NCBI RefSeq assembly: GCF_944388875.1
Contig: NZ_CALXKQ010000004.1
Span: forward strand, 62,001-126,000
Reading direction: 5' to 3'
Length of the DNA stretch: 64,000 bases
Origin: an uncultured Brachyspira sp.
GTDB taxonomy: Bacteria; Spirochaetota; Brachyspiria; Brachyspirales; Brachyspiraceae
This document shows positions 27,861-37,230 of the stretch, in pieces. A program made the translations under genes and the position numbers. The notes under the pieces are model-generated. The model had not been told where the DNA came from. It made no database searches and was given only the letters and a program-made list of their open reading frames with translations. Each line of letters starts with the position of its first letter. The first letter of the stretch is position 1.

Positions 27861-28780
27861 AATTCCAATTTAAGTAAGTATTTCCTCAAAAAATGCACAG
27901 CTATATTTATAATAGATAAAGTAAGCATAAGTATAGCCCCGCTTGCAAATAAAGCACTGTAATGTAAACTTCTTACCTCAGACATTCCTATCTCTAATGC
28001 AATTAAAGAAGCTATTGTTTCAGCTTTTCCAAGCAATGTAGGAAATACTAATGAGTTTCCTATAACCATCATAACAGCCATAGTTTCTCCTAAAGCTCTT
28101 GATATAGCCAAAATAAATCCTACTAAAACTGCATTTTTAGAGTTCGGCAAAATAAGTTCAGATACCATATACCATTTATCTATTCCAAGAGAAATAGAAA
28201 CATCATTATAGTTCTTTTTTAATATCATCATGCTTTCTGTAATAGTTGATATTATAAAAGGAAGTATCATAAAAGATAAAAGTATGCTTGCAGCAAGTAC
28301 GGATTCTCCTGCAGACATATTTAATATTGGCAGATGTTCAAAAAATTTTACTATTATAACTAAACCTATAAACCCATATACAACAGAAGGAACGGCAACT
28401 ATTAAATCCATTAAAGAAAGAGAAAAAGAACGTAAAAAATCATTGGCTATAAAAACTAAAAATATACTAAATCCTATACCTATAAATAAACTTATAAATG
28501 TGGCAAGAAATGCAGTGTATATTGTTGCTAATATAATATAAAAAATCCCATAGCTTTCAGAAACTCCTAATGCCAAAGGACGCCATACTTTTCCAAATAC
28601 AAAATCATATATTCCAGTATGTTTTAATATTGGAATACTCTCTTTGACTATAAAAAATATAATGAAAGCCAATACCATAATGCATAAAAACGAAATTAAT
28701 TTTATAAATATAGAAAAAATAATTTCTTTTAAATTAAGATTGGGCTTCTTATTTTTTAAGATATTAGAGTATTCCAACAT
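27857..28780 (-). CDS. pstC: Phosphate ABC transporter permease PstC
   Basis: 307 residues, about six membrane helices after a cytoplasmic N-terminus, with the conserved ALGETMAVMMVIGNS segment and the permease loop VSISLGIDKWYMVSELILPNS. The start lies 4 bases after the pstS stop. Confidence 0.92.
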   Translation of the reverse strand: MLEYSNILKNKKPNLNLKEIIFSIFIKLISFLCIMVLAFIIFFIVKESIPILKHTGIYDFVFGKVWRPLALGVSESYGIFYIILATIYTAFLATFISLFIGIGFSIFLVFIANDFLRSFSLSLMDLIVAVPSVVYGFIGLVIIVKFFEHLPILNMSAGESVLAASILLSFMILPFIISTITESMMILKKNYNDVSISLGIDKWYMVSELILPNSKNAVLVGFILAISRALGETMAVMMVIGNSLVFPTLLGKAETIASLIALEIGMSEVRSLHYSALFASGAILMLTLSIINIAVHFLRKYLLKLEL

Positions 28781-28784
28781 TCAA

Positions 28785-29552
28785 TTATTTTACAGGAATA
28801 TATCCGTTTTCTTCTATAATTTTTTTACCAGCATCACTGAATATATAATTTATAAAAGCATTTTCGCTTTCTGATACATCAGAATTTTTAATAAGCATCA
28901 ATGGTCTTTGTATTTTATATTTTCCATTTAAGATATTTTCTTTGCTTGCTTCTATTCCGTCTACTTTAAGAGCGAATAATTTATCTTTATTTTGATTATA
29001 AAGTCCGTAAGAAGCATATCCTATAGCATTTTCATTCTCTGATATTTTAGAGCATAATTCCTTCATAGATGAAGTTTTAATAGCAGATGAAGATATTTTA
29101 CTGTCTGACATTACAGCTTCCTGAAAAACATCATAAGCTCCGCTCTCAGAATCTCTTACTATAACTGCTATTTCTTTTTGAGGTAAAGAAGAATCTACAT
29201 CGCTCCAATATTTGTATTCTCCTGAGAAGATTTTTTTAATAGTATTTATATCCAAATTGTCTTTTACTTTTACTATTGGATTTTTAGCATTAACTGATAT
29301 TGTTAAAGCATCTGAAACTACTATATATTCTTTGTAATTTGACATTTTAGATTTTTCGCTGTCTTTTATTTTTCTTGAAAGCATACCGAAATTTGCTTTA
29401 TTATCCAATACGCTTTTTAAACCTGCTCCAGAACCTGAAGCTGAAACTGATATAGATATTTTTTCACTTGCTTCTCCCATAAACTTATTACCTATAGAAG
29501 ATATTATAGGAGCTAAAGAAGATGAACCTTCAAAAGATATTATGTTTGACAT
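28785..29552 (-). CDS. pstS: Phosphate-binding protein PstS lacking a signal peptide
   Basis: 255 residues from the ATG at 29552, which has AAGGA 7 bases upstream. It starts MSNIISFEGSSSLAPIISSI, i.e. directly with the phosphate-binding P-loop-like GSSSLAP of the mature domain; ASGSGAG, RDSESGA and the C-terminal FINYIFSDAGKKIIEENGY follow. There is no signal peptide or lipobox, and an in-frame TGA lies just before a possible TTG at 29579, so none can be recovered upstream. Either the exported leader was lost or it relies on an unusual route. Confidence 0.85.
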   Translation of the reverse strand: MSNIISFEGSSSLAPIISSIGNKFMGEASEKISISVSASGSGAGLKSVLDNKANFGMLSRKIKDSEKSKMSNYKEYIVVSDALTISVNAKNPIVKVKDNLDINTIKKIFSGEYKYWSDVDSSLPQKEIAVIVRDSESGAYDVFQEAVMSDSKISSSAIKTSSMKELCSKISENENAIGYASYGLYNQNKDKLFALKVDGIEASKENILNGKYKIQRPLMLIKNSDVSESENAFINYIFSDAGKKIIEENGYIPVK

Positions 29553-29713
29553 GATACCATCCTTAATAAATATTTGCAATCATAAATAATTTAACATTTT
29601 CAAATATAAAGTCAATGAATTAATTTTAATTTATTCTTATATAATTAAAATAGTAAGACAAATTGAGCATTTTTATTATATTTTATATATAAAAAATAAT
29701 AATAGGATAGAAA

Positions 29714-30109
29714 ATGAGAACAATATTAACAATTTTTATGATAATTTTTTTGGCATCATGTTCTAAAGAGAAATTTGAATTTAACAGTAAATATTCTGGA
29801 ACTTATGAGGGTAATGTAACTATACAAACAGCATCTTCTGGACAATTATACTGTCAGGGAAAATTTACAGTTAGTTCTGATGGTACAGTTAAAGGAGAGG
29901 TTTATAATATTGATAAAACCTATAAAAAAACATACAGCATATCATCAGGATATATGAAAAAGGTATCTAATATTAAATACACTGCCAATGTAAATGAGTT
30001 TGGATTTAAAATAGATTTTATTTTTATTTTTGCTGATAATACTATGAATTTAGAAATAAAAGACTATACAGAAGGCAGTATAACAAAAGGAAACATGCCC
30101 AAGAAATAA
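29714..30109 (+). CDS. Small lipoprotein, GTYEGN family
   Basis: 131 residues with lipobox IFLASC (Cys16). The mature part has the motif SKYSGTYEGNVTI and predicted beta strands ending in SITKG. Similar openings (RYEGAVS, SGVYKGN) occur in the proteins at 37231 and 58840, so it is one of a local paralogous set. Function unknown. Confidence 0.7.
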   Translation: MRTILTIFMIIFLASCSKEKFEFNSKYSGTYEGNVTIQTASSGQLYCQGKFTVSSDGTVKGEVYNIDKTYKKTYSISSGYMKKVSNIKYTANVNEFGFKIDFIFIFADNTMNLEIKDYTEGSITKGNMPKK

Positions 30110-30227
30110 ATTATAATTTGTACTTTAAAATATTTTTATATTAGCTTTTTTGAAATACCGCACGCTAAAATAAACAAAAAATATAAAATAGTTAAATAAT
30201 ACAATTTTTATTATATTAGAAAATACA

Positions 30228-30506
30228 TTAATCGTGCGTTAATAAAATTTCAAATTTAATCAAAACTTGGGTGGGTATGTTTTTTTTAATGAAACAGTAA
30301 AATTAATTAAAAATGCTGTTTTTATAAAAGCAGTAAATTATAGGGGTGGGGTATGTAATTAATTTTTTAAAATTTATTTACACTCTCCCGCCCTATAGAC
30401 TTTCAATCTAATTTGTAATTTTCATGTTATATTTCTTTTTTATTTTACTTCTGTATTTTAACTGCCCACCCAAACGTTTTTAAATTCTGAAATTTATTTA
30501 CCGCAC
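30228..30506. repeat. Large imperfect inverted repeat, copy A
   Basis: Forward unit 30228-30360: CGTGCGTTAA, then ACTTGGGTGGG, TTTAATGAAACAG, and AGGGGTGGGGTATGTAATTA. It is followed at 30386-30506 by the same words reversed and complemented (CCCGCCCTATAG, CCCACCCAAACG, TACCGCACC). Copy B at 34664 has the same units in the opposite order. Intergenic, non-coding. Confidence 0.75.
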
Positions 30507-30695
30507 CAGAATAAAATTAAAGATATAGTTTTATTTGCAATTCAAATTTTGTTATATTAAACAATTTGTTTACCGTGCGTTAATCAAAACTTTTTATTTA
30601 ATTATGTAAAGTTCATAATTTGATCTATTTTCAATAAAAAAATGATATTTTTTACATAAAATTGTAAATTTATTTATATTTTTTTGTAAAAAAAA

Positions 30696-30724
30696 TTGAC
30701 ATTATATAATAAATATATTATAAT
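30696..30724 (+). promoter_or_regulatory. Consensus promoter of the Asn-rich protein gene
   Basis: TTGACA-N17-TATAAT, perfect boxes and ideal spacing, 52 bases before the ATG at 30776, which has AAGGAG. Confidence 0.8.
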
Positions 30725-30756
30725 GTAAATATAGCTAATAAATGCTTTACATTATA
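30719..30756. promoter_or_regulatory. Candidate operator: 11-bp perfect inverted repeat at the -10 box
   Basis: TATAATGTAAA (30719-30729) and TTTACATTATA (30746-30756), spaced 16 bases apart. The left arm is the -10 element itself, so a dimer bound here would block RNA polymerase. It could also fold in the transcript leader. Confidence 0.5.
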
Positions 30757-30775
30757 TTTACAAAAAGGAGTATTT

Positions 30776-31696
30776 ATGAAGAACTCAATTTTAAAAGCGA
30801 TACCTGTTTTAGCAATATCTGGAAGTATTTTATTTGCTCAGTACGGCGGATATAATTATCAAAATACTGAGGCTCAAAATAATTATAATTATACAGCTGA
30901 GCAAAATAATAATACAGCAGCAAATAATAATAGTTACTATAATTATTATAATGAATTTATGAAAACTTTAGCTCAGCAGGCAAAAGACCCTAATAGTATT
31001 TATTACAGCCCTACTTTCTCTCAGCAATACGACAGCTACTCTCAAAATCAGGGCAATAATAATAATCCTTATCAAGAGGCTATGAATGCTATGAATGCTG
31101 CTTCTGATAATTATAATAATCAAAACAATAATGATTATTACGGCAGCGGACAAAATACTTTTGTTAATCCTTATGAAGAATTAATAAAAATGCTTCAAAC
31201 AGAATCTCAAAATCCTAGCAGTCCTTATTATAATAATCCTAATGGAAATCAAAATACTTATGCAGCTGATAATAACTATAATAATAATAGTTATAATAAT
31301 GATATGTATTATGGTCAGAACAATAACTCTTCACAAAATCCTTATGAATTGGCAGCACAAGAATTGATAAAAGCAGCTGAAGAGCTAAGTAAAAAAGCAA
31401 ATAATAACAATAATGATAATAATTTAGGCAATCAGAATAATAATGCCCAATATGGTTATGATGCTAATAATACAGGTGCTATGAATAACTATAATGCGGC
31501 AAATCAGCAGAATTTCTATGCTCCGTTTACGGTTCCTCAGGCTGTTTTAGATACTGCTAAAAGAACTTATCCTAATGCTGAAATATGGGCAGTAGATATG
31601 GAATATATAGATATTTATGAAATTAAAATGAGCAATATGATGGAGCTTTATATAGATAAAACTGGAAAGCTATTATATCAAAAATTTGATGATTAA
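30776..31696 (+). CDS. Secreted Asn/Gln/Tyr-rich protein with C-terminal PepSY-like domain
   Basis: 306 residues. Signal peptide to about residue 21 (ISGSILFAQ). Residues 22-240 are dominated by Asn, Gln, Tyr and Ser with repeats such as NPYEELIKML and NPYELAAQELI inside. The last 60 residues (FTVPQAVLDTAKRTYPNAEIWAVDMEY...LYIDKTGKLLYQKFDD) look like a small PepSY-like periplasmic domain. Strong promoter and own terminator suggest high expression. Possibly a surface or matrix protein; no functional proof. Confidence 0.7.
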   Translation: MKNSILKAIPVLAISGSILFAQYGGYNYQNTEAQNNYNYTAEQNNNTAANNNSYYNYYNEFMKTLAQQAKDPNSIYYSPTFSQQYDSYSQNQGNNNNPYQEAMNAMNAASDNYNNQNNNDYYGSGQNTFVNPYEELIKMLQTESQNPSSPYYNNPNGNQNTYAADNNYNNNSYNNDMYYGQNNNSSQNPYELAAQELIKAAEELSKKANNNNNDNNLGNQNNNAQYGYDANNTGAMNNYNAANQQNFYAPFTVPQAVLDTAKRTYPNAEIWAVDMEYIDIYEIKMSNMMELYIDKTGKLLYQKFDD

Positions 31697-31724
31697 TTAA
31701 TATCATATTTTCCTTAAGAACTAC

Positions 31725-31759
31725 AAAAAAGAGTCTTTATAAAAAGGCTCTTTTTTTTT
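31725..31759 (+). terminator. Rho-independent terminator after the Asn-rich gene
   Basis: Stem AAAAAGAGTC with GGCTCTTTTT and a loop of about 9 bases, followed by a run of nine T in total. Confidence 0.8.
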
Positions 31760-31827
31760 GTAAAATATTTGATTTAAATTGAAAGATTTATATACTAATA
31801 AAAAATAAATAAAACAGAGAGTTAATT

Positions 31828-32727
31828 ATGTCATCAAAAATACCTTATGAAAGTATAGTAAATGAGGATTATATAGGCAAGGAAATAAATCCTATTAATC
31901 AGCAGGATATATGCAAACTGGCAGCTCAATATGATAACAAAAATTCTATTGGGGATATTAATTTACTTATAGTAGATCCGCAGAGAGATTTTATAGATGC
32001 AGAAAAAGGTGCATTAGCTGTTAATGGAGCTTATGATGATATAAAAAGGATAATCAAATTTATATATAATAATATGGATAGAATATCTAATATATATGTT
32101 ACATTGGATACTCATAGATACGATTCTATTTTTCATCCTATAATGTGGAAAGATTCAAGTGGCAATATAGTGCCTCCTTTTACAGAGATTACATTAGAAA
32201 AAATAGAAAATAATGAGATAATACCAGCATATAATAAAGATATGCAGATAAATTATGTCAAAGCATTGAAAGAGCAGGGCAGTCAGAATTTAATTATTTG
32301 GCCTTATCATTGTCTTAATTCTACAGACGGATGGCTTATAGAAAAGCAGCTTTCAAATATGCTTTTATTTTTTGAAATTGCAAAGAGAGTGTCTGTAATA
32401 AAAATATTAAAAGGAGAGGATTCTTATACAGAAATGTACGGTGTAATAAGGGCTGAAGTAATCACAGAATCAAGCAAAAAATATGACAATTCTTGGGTTT
32501 ATGATATAAGGAATGCTGAGAATATATATGTATGCGGAGAGGCTAAGGATTACTGCGTTTATGAAAGCGTAAAACAGTTCTGCGAATTTTATAATAATGA
32601 TAGAAATACAACAGAAAAAGTTAATGTAATGATGAACTGCTGCAGTGCTATAGGTGATAATAATGCATGCGAACAAAAATATAATGAGCTTTCAAATATA
32701 TATGGCATAAAATTATTGAATGTATAA
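31828..32727 (+). CDS. Cysteine hydrolase of the isochorismatase/nicotinamidase family
   Basis: 299 residues. Catalytic Asp in LLIVDPQRDFID (about residue 54), the metal-site stretch VTLDTHRYDSIFHP, and the nucleophile loop YVCGEAKDYCVYESV with the active Cys near residue 240. Could be nicotinamidase (NAD salvage) or another amide hydrolase; it is longer than typical nicotinamidases (about 200), with an extended insertion around IWPYHCLNSTDGW. Confidence 0.78.
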   Translation: MSSKIPYESIVNEDYIGKEINPINQQDICKLAAQYDNKNSIGDINLLIVDPQRDFIDAEKGALAVNGAYDDIKRIIKFIYNNMDRISNIYVTLDTHRYDSIFHPIMWKDSSGNIVPPFTEITLEKIENNEIIPAYNKDMQINYVKALKEQGSQNLIIWPYHCLNSTDGWLIEKQLSNMLLFFEIAKRVSVIKILKGEDSYTEMYGVIRAEVITESSKKYDNSWVYDIRNAENIYVCGEAKDYCVYESVKQFCEFYNNDRNTTEKVNVMMNCCSAIGDNNACEQKYNELSNIYGIKLLNV

Positions 32728-32838
32728 TATAGTTTTAAATCATTGATTTTTATGCTTATTTATAATATAATTATTATGTTATTTAAACTACAAAAAAAAA
32801 TTTATTATTAGAATTTATTTTTAAAGAAGGAAATTAAT

Positions 32839-34602
32839 ATGCGTTTTAAAAGTGCTTACAATGGAGTATTAACAAAAAACGATATCGGCAAAGAAGTTAA
32901 ATTAGCTGGTTGGGTTTTAAGAAGAAGAGATCATGGCGGAGTAATATTCGTAGATTTAAGAGATAAAACTGGTTTTGTACAAATAGTATTTAACCCAGAA
33001 GTGAATAAAGAAGCACATAATGACGCCCAAAATTTAAGAAGTGAATATGTTATTAGTGTAGAAGGAAAGGTAAGGGCTAGAAGTGCTGAAATGGTTAATC
33101 CTAAAATACCTACAGGTGAAATTGAAGTGATGGTTGAAAAATTAGAACTACTCAATACATCTGAAACTCCTCCTTTCTTATTAGAAGATGATATTGATAC
33201 AGGAGAAGATATAAGACTTAAATACAGATATTTAGATTTAAGAAGACCTAAAGTATTCAATAACTTATATAAAAGATTTCAAATTACTAATGCTTTTAGA
33301 AAACATTTAGCTGACAATGGTTTTATAGATGTAGAAACTCCTATATTAAATAAAAGTACTCCTGAAGGGGCAAGAGATTTTTTAGTTCCTTCAAGACTTA
33401 ATGCTGGTGATTTTTATGCTCTTCCTCAGTCGCCTCAAATATTTAAGCAAATACTTATGATAGGCGGTTTTGACAGATACTATCAAATAGCTAAATGTTT
33501 CCGTGATGAAGATTTAAGAGCAGACAGACAGCCTGAGTTTACTCAAGTGGATATTGAAACTTCTTTCCTTAATACTGATGAGTTTTTATCTATTATGGAA
33601 AAAGTTACTGCTAATATAGTTAAAGATGTTTATGATATTGATTTGCCTACACCTTTCCCTAGATTAAATTATTATGATGCTATGGAGATGTACGGAAGCG
33701 ATAAGCCTGATACTAGATTTGAGTTAAAACTTGTTAATGTTGAAGATGCTGTAAGAGGATGCGATTTTGCTGTATTTAAAAATGCTTTAGACAACAAATT
33801 TATAATAAGATGTTTGAATGCTAAAGGCGGCGTTAATAAATTAAGCAGAAAGGATATTGATGACTTTACAAAATATGTAGGCATATTTGGAGCTAAAGGT
33901 CTTGCTTGGATGAGAGTTACTGAAAACGGACTTGAATCTAATATAGTAAAATTCTTCTCTGAAGACAATCAGAAAAAAATATTAGAAGTTACAAAAGCAG
34001 AAAAAGGCGATTTACTTTTCTTTGTTGCTGATACTCCAAAAGTTACTTATGATGCTTTGGGTAATTTAAGATTAAGAGTTGCTGAAAAATTAAACTTAAT
34101 AGATAAAGATAAATTAAATTTCTTATGGGTAGTAGAGTTCCCATTATTTGAATATGATCATAAAGAAAAAAGAATATCCGCTACTCACCACCCATTTACA
34201 GCACCTGTACCTGAAGATGTTCCTCTATTAGATACTGATGTATTAAAAGTGAGAAGCGATACTTATGACTTAGTATTAAACGGTAATGAAATAGGCGGCG
34301 GCGGTCAGCGTATATATGACAGCAAAGTACAGGCTAAAATATTCAGCTTGTTAGGAATATCAGATGAGAAGGCAAAAATAAGATTCGGCTTCTTACTTGA
34401 TGCTTTGAAATATGGGGCTCCTCCTATGTGCGGTATGGCTTATGGTATAGACAGAGTTGTTATGCTTCTACAAAAACAGGACAGCATAAGAGAGGTTATA
34501 GCATTCCCTAAAACTCAAAAAGGTCAGTGCTTGATGAGCGGATGTCCTTCCACTGTTGATGATGATCAATTAGAAGAGCTTCATTTGAAAGTTGAAGAAT
34601 AA
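32839..34602 (+). CDS. aspS: Aspartyl-tRNA synthetase
   Basis: 587 residues of bacterial-type AspRS. N-terminal OB-fold GWVLRRRDHGGVIFVDLRDKTG binds the anticodon; class II motif 2 CFRDEDLRADRQPEFTQVD; a GAD insertion domain in the middle; motif 3 GMAYGIDRVVMLL at the end. Good GGA site upstream and its own terminator. Length is normal. Confidence 0.97.
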   Translation: MRFKSAYNGVLTKNDIGKEVKLAGWVLRRRDHGGVIFVDLRDKTGFVQIVFNPEVNKEAHNDAQNLRSEYVISVEGKVRARSAEMVNPKIPTGEIEVMVEKLELLNTSETPPFLLEDDIDTGEDIRLKYRYLDLRRPKVFNNLYKRFQITNAFRKHLADNGFIDVETPILNKSTPEGARDFLVPSRLNAGDFYALPQSPQIFKQILMIGGFDRYYQIAKCFRDEDLRADRQPEFTQVDIETSFLNTDEFLSIMEKVTANIVKDVYDIDLPTPFPRLNYYDAMEMYGSDKPDTRFELKLVNVEDAVRGCDFAVFKNALDNKFIIRCLNAKGGVNKLSRKDIDDFTKYVGIFGAKGLAWMRVTENGLESNIVKFFSEDNQKKILEVTKAEKGDLLFFVADTPKVTYDALGNLRLRVAEKLNLIDKDKLNFLWVVEFPLFEYDHKEKRISATHHPFTAPVPEDVPLLDTDVLKVRSDTYDLVLNGNEIGGGGQRIYDSKVQAKIFSLLGISDEKAKIRFGFLLDALKYGAPPMCGMAYGIDRVVMLLQKQDSIREVIAFPKTQKGQCLMSGCPSTVDDDQLEELHLKVEE

Positions 34603-34616
34603 TTTTAATATAAAAT

Positions 34617-34644
34617 AAAGCCCCTTAATAATAAGGGGCTTTTA
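34617..34644 (+). terminator. aspS terminator
   Basis: AAAGCCCCTTA and TAAGGGGCTTT around a 4-base loop, then T-rich sequence. Confidence 0.9.
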
Positions 34645-34663
34645 TTTTTTTAATTTATTCTCA

Positions 34664-34982
34664 TTGCCCGCCCTCTATGATTTTTTAATTTTATCTATTA
34701 TTTCTATTTTTTATTTTTTTATTGCTTCATTAGAAATTAAAGCACCACCCAAGCGTTTTTTTAATTTTAAATATACCACAACGCACGGTTAGCTAAATTA
34801 AAAATATAAATAGATTAATAATCCAACTTTTATTATATTTTGAATCTGCTCACCGTGCGTTAAATAGATTTTAAATCTAATTAAAACTTGGGCGGGGGTG
34901 CTTTTTTAATGAAACAGCAAAATTAATTAGAATGCAATCTTTATTAAGATAATAAATTTATAAGGGCGGGGTATGTAATTAA
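34664..34982. repeat. Large imperfect inverted repeat, copy B
   Basis: Reversed unit first (GCCCGCCCT, CACCACCCAAGCG, ACGCACGGTTA), then forward unit (CACCGTGCGTTAAA, AACTTGGGCGGGGGTGC, TTTAATGAAACAGCAAAATTAATTA, AGGGCGGGGTATGTAATTA split here as separate words). The forward unit matches copy A over about 130 bases at roughly three in four positions by eye. Confidence 0.75.
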
Positions 34983-35135
34983 TTTTTTTTAATTTTATTT
35001 ACATTTTTCCAGCCTATAGGCTTTTAATATAATTAAAAAAATCTCATCATTATAGAATAAAAATATAATAGCAATATATTAAAAACTATGGTATTATTTC
35101 AATTCATACATAATTATAGTATAAGGTTTTAATAA

Positions 35136-36554
35136 ATGAAAAATATTGCCATACTCGGAAGACCTAATGTTGGTAAATCTACTCTCTTTAATAGATTTGC
35201 AGGAAGGAGAAAATCTATAGTTGATCCTATGGCAGGTGTTACCAGAGATATAAGTATGGCATGCACTTATATTGATGACATAGCATTCAATGTATTTGAT
35301 ACTGGAGGACTTCTTGATATAAGTGATGATGTATTAAATGAGAAGGTAAGAGAGAAAGCTTTAAAAACTGCTATGGAAGAAGCTGACATACTTTTATTTT
35401 TAGTAGATGCCCATCAGTATCATCCAGATGACAGACATTTTATAAATACTATAAGAAAATCTGGAAAACCTATTATACTTGTAGTTAATAAGGTGGATGC
35501 GGATTCTCATAATAGTTTAATAAATGAATTTTACTCTCTAGGTATAAAAGATATAGTACCAATTAGTGCCGAGCATAATAATGGTATTGATGATTTGAGA
35601 GAGAAGATACTTGAATTGTTGGAAAGCGTAGGGGTTGATTTAGATGCTGAGAGAGGATCAAGCATAGATATTAAAGATGAAGAAAATTTAGAAGAGTATG
35701 ATAATAATAATGAAGAAGAATATGATAATGAAATAACAACAGAAGAAGAAAACAAAATTATTAATATAGCAATAGTAGGTAAGCCCAATGCGGGTAAATC
35801 CACTTTGCTTAATACTTTAATAGGTAAAGATAGAAGCATAGTTTCAGATATTGCAGGAACTACAAGAGATGCCATAGATGAAACTTTTAATTTTAAAGGC
35901 GATGATATATGCCTAGTTGATACGGCTGGAATAAGAAAGAAAAAAAATGTTAATACTGATGTTGAATACTACAGCGTAAACAGAGCAATAAAAGCTATAG
36001 AAGCATCGGATGTATGCATACTTATGCTTGATGTTTTTGAGGGACTTACGGATCAGGATAAAACAATAGCTAATCTTATAATAGAGAGAAGAAAAGGAAT
36101 TGTAATAGCTGCAAATAAATGGGATATAAGAGAGGAAGGCATCACTTGGAATGATTATGAGGCTTATATGAAAGAAACTTTTCCTGTTTTAAATTATGCC
36201 TTTTATGCTAGAGTTTGTGCTACTAGAAAAAATGATGCAGAAAAACTTTTATCCCTTGCAGTTAGGGTTGCCAAAACAAGACTTCAAAGATTTGAAACTC
36301 ATGCACTTACAGAAACTATGGTTAGAGCTACTAGAGAATATACTATATCTGCAGGAGGAAACCCTTTTAAGATTTACTATGTTACTCAGACTGGAGTAAA
36401 TCCTCCAGCTTTTGCTGTTTTTTGCAATCACCCACATAAATTAAATTCACATTATAAGAGATATTTAGAAAATAGATTCAGAGAGATGTTTGACTTCAGA
36501 GGAACACCTATAATACTTAATTTCAGAAAGAGGGGAAAAAAATATGGAGATTAA
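35136..36554 (+). CDS. der: Ribosome-biogenesis GTPase Der (EngA)
   Basis: 472 residues with the diagnostic tandem GTPase domains: GRPNVGKST, DTGG and NKVD in the first; GKPNAGKST, DTAG and NKWD in the second; and a C-terminal KH-like domain. A strongly acidic linker rich in Glu/Asn (about residues 182-208) joins the G domains. Needed for 50S assembly. Its end overlaps plsY by 11 bases. Confidence 0.96.
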   Translation: MKNIAILGRPNVGKSTLFNRFAGRRKSIVDPMAGVTRDISMACTYIDDIAFNVFDTGGLLDISDDVLNEKVREKALKTAMEEADILLFLVDAHQYHPDDRHFINTIRKSGKPIILVVNKVDADSHNSLINEFYSLGIKDIVPISAEHNNGIDDLREKILELLESVGVDLDAERGSSIDIKDEENLEEYDNNNEEEYDNEITTEEENKIINIAIVGKPNAGKSTLLNTLIGKDRSIVSDIAGTTRDAIDETFNFKGDDICLVDTAGIRKKKNVNTDVEYYSVNRAIKAIEASDVCILMLDVFEGLTDQDKTIANLIIERRKGIVIAANKWDIREEGITWNDYEAYMKETFPVLNYAFYARVCATRKNDAEKLLSLAVRVAKTRLQRFETHALTETMVRATREYTISAGGNPFKIYYVTQTGVNPPAFAVFCNHPHKLNSHYKRYLENRFREMFDFRGTPIILNFRKRGKKYGD

Positions 36555-37206
36555 AAATATGATAATTAAAATTATAATAAGCATATTAATATCCTATATA
36601 ATCGGAGCTATACCATTTTCTTTTATAATAGGAAAGATAAACGGACATGATGTAAGAAAGGAAGGCAGCTGCAATCCCGGTGCCAGCAATGTACTTAGGG
36701 TATGCGGTAAAAAGGCTGGAATTGCTGCTTATATATGCGATATAGGAAAAGGGATGATAGCTGTTGTTATTCCTTCTTTTATTCTTTCTGGAATAATTTC
36801 AACTCATAGCTATATTTTAGTAGCATGTGCTGTTGCTTCAATACTTGGTCATGCGTTTTCTATATTTTTGGGATTTAAAGGAGGTAAGGGTGTTGCAACA
36901 AGTGCAGGATCAATGTTTATGCTTGCACCTATTAGTTTAATTATTACTATGGTGTTTTTCTTTATAGGCTTATTTGCTTCAAGAAAAACTGTTGCTATAG
37001 GCTCTACATTTGGAGCTGTTGCTTTTCCTATTGTTTTAAGTTTATTATACTTCAAAGTTAATTTTTTATACAGAATATTTTTTAATATAAACTTTATAGT
37101 TCTCCTTCCAATAGCTATACTTCTTGATATATTCATTATAATAAAGCATATACCAAATTATAAAAGAATGCTTAAAGGAGAAGAGAATAGTTTTTCTAAA
37201 AAATAG
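36544..37206 (+). CDS. plsY: Glycerol-3-phosphate acyltransferase PlsY
   Basis: 220 residues, about five membrane helices, with the three PlsY motifs: GAIPFSFIIGK, KEGSCNPGASNVLRVCGKKAG and HAFSIFLGFKGGKGVAT. Uses acyl-phosphate to make lysophosphatidic acid. Starts inside der; der-plsY adjacency is common in bacteria. Confidence 0.95.
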   Translation: MEIKNMIIKIIISILISYIIGAIPFSFIIGKINGHDVRKEGSCNPGASNVLRVCGKKAGIAAYICDIGKGMIAVVIPSFILSGIISTHSYILVACAVASILGHAFSIFLGFKGGKGVATSAGSMFMLAPISLIITMVFFFIGLFASRKTVAIGSTFGAVAFPIVLSLLYFKVNFLYRIFFNINFIVLLPIAILLDIFIIIKHIPNYKRMLKGEENSFSKK

Positions 37207-37230
37207 ATTTACTATATTTATGTGGCAATT

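Larger units (their letters stand above)
30110..30775 (+). other. 666-bp intergenic region with repeat and promoter
   Basis: No convincing open frame. It contains the palindromic repeat copy A (30228-30506), further GTGCGTT-type words at 30160 and 30573, and a consensus promoter at its right end. Confidence 0.7.
34603..35135 (+). other. 533-bp intergenic region with terminator and repeat
   Basis: Holds the aspS terminator (34617-34644) and palindromic repeat copy B (34664-34982); the rest, before der, is AT-rich and must contain the der promoter. No open frame supported. Confidence 0.7.

Noticed and set aside
30968-31153. Minus-strand 61-residue hydrophobic frame within the Asn-rich gene
   Set aside because: AAT-rich codons read backwards give runs of Ile; an artefact of composition.
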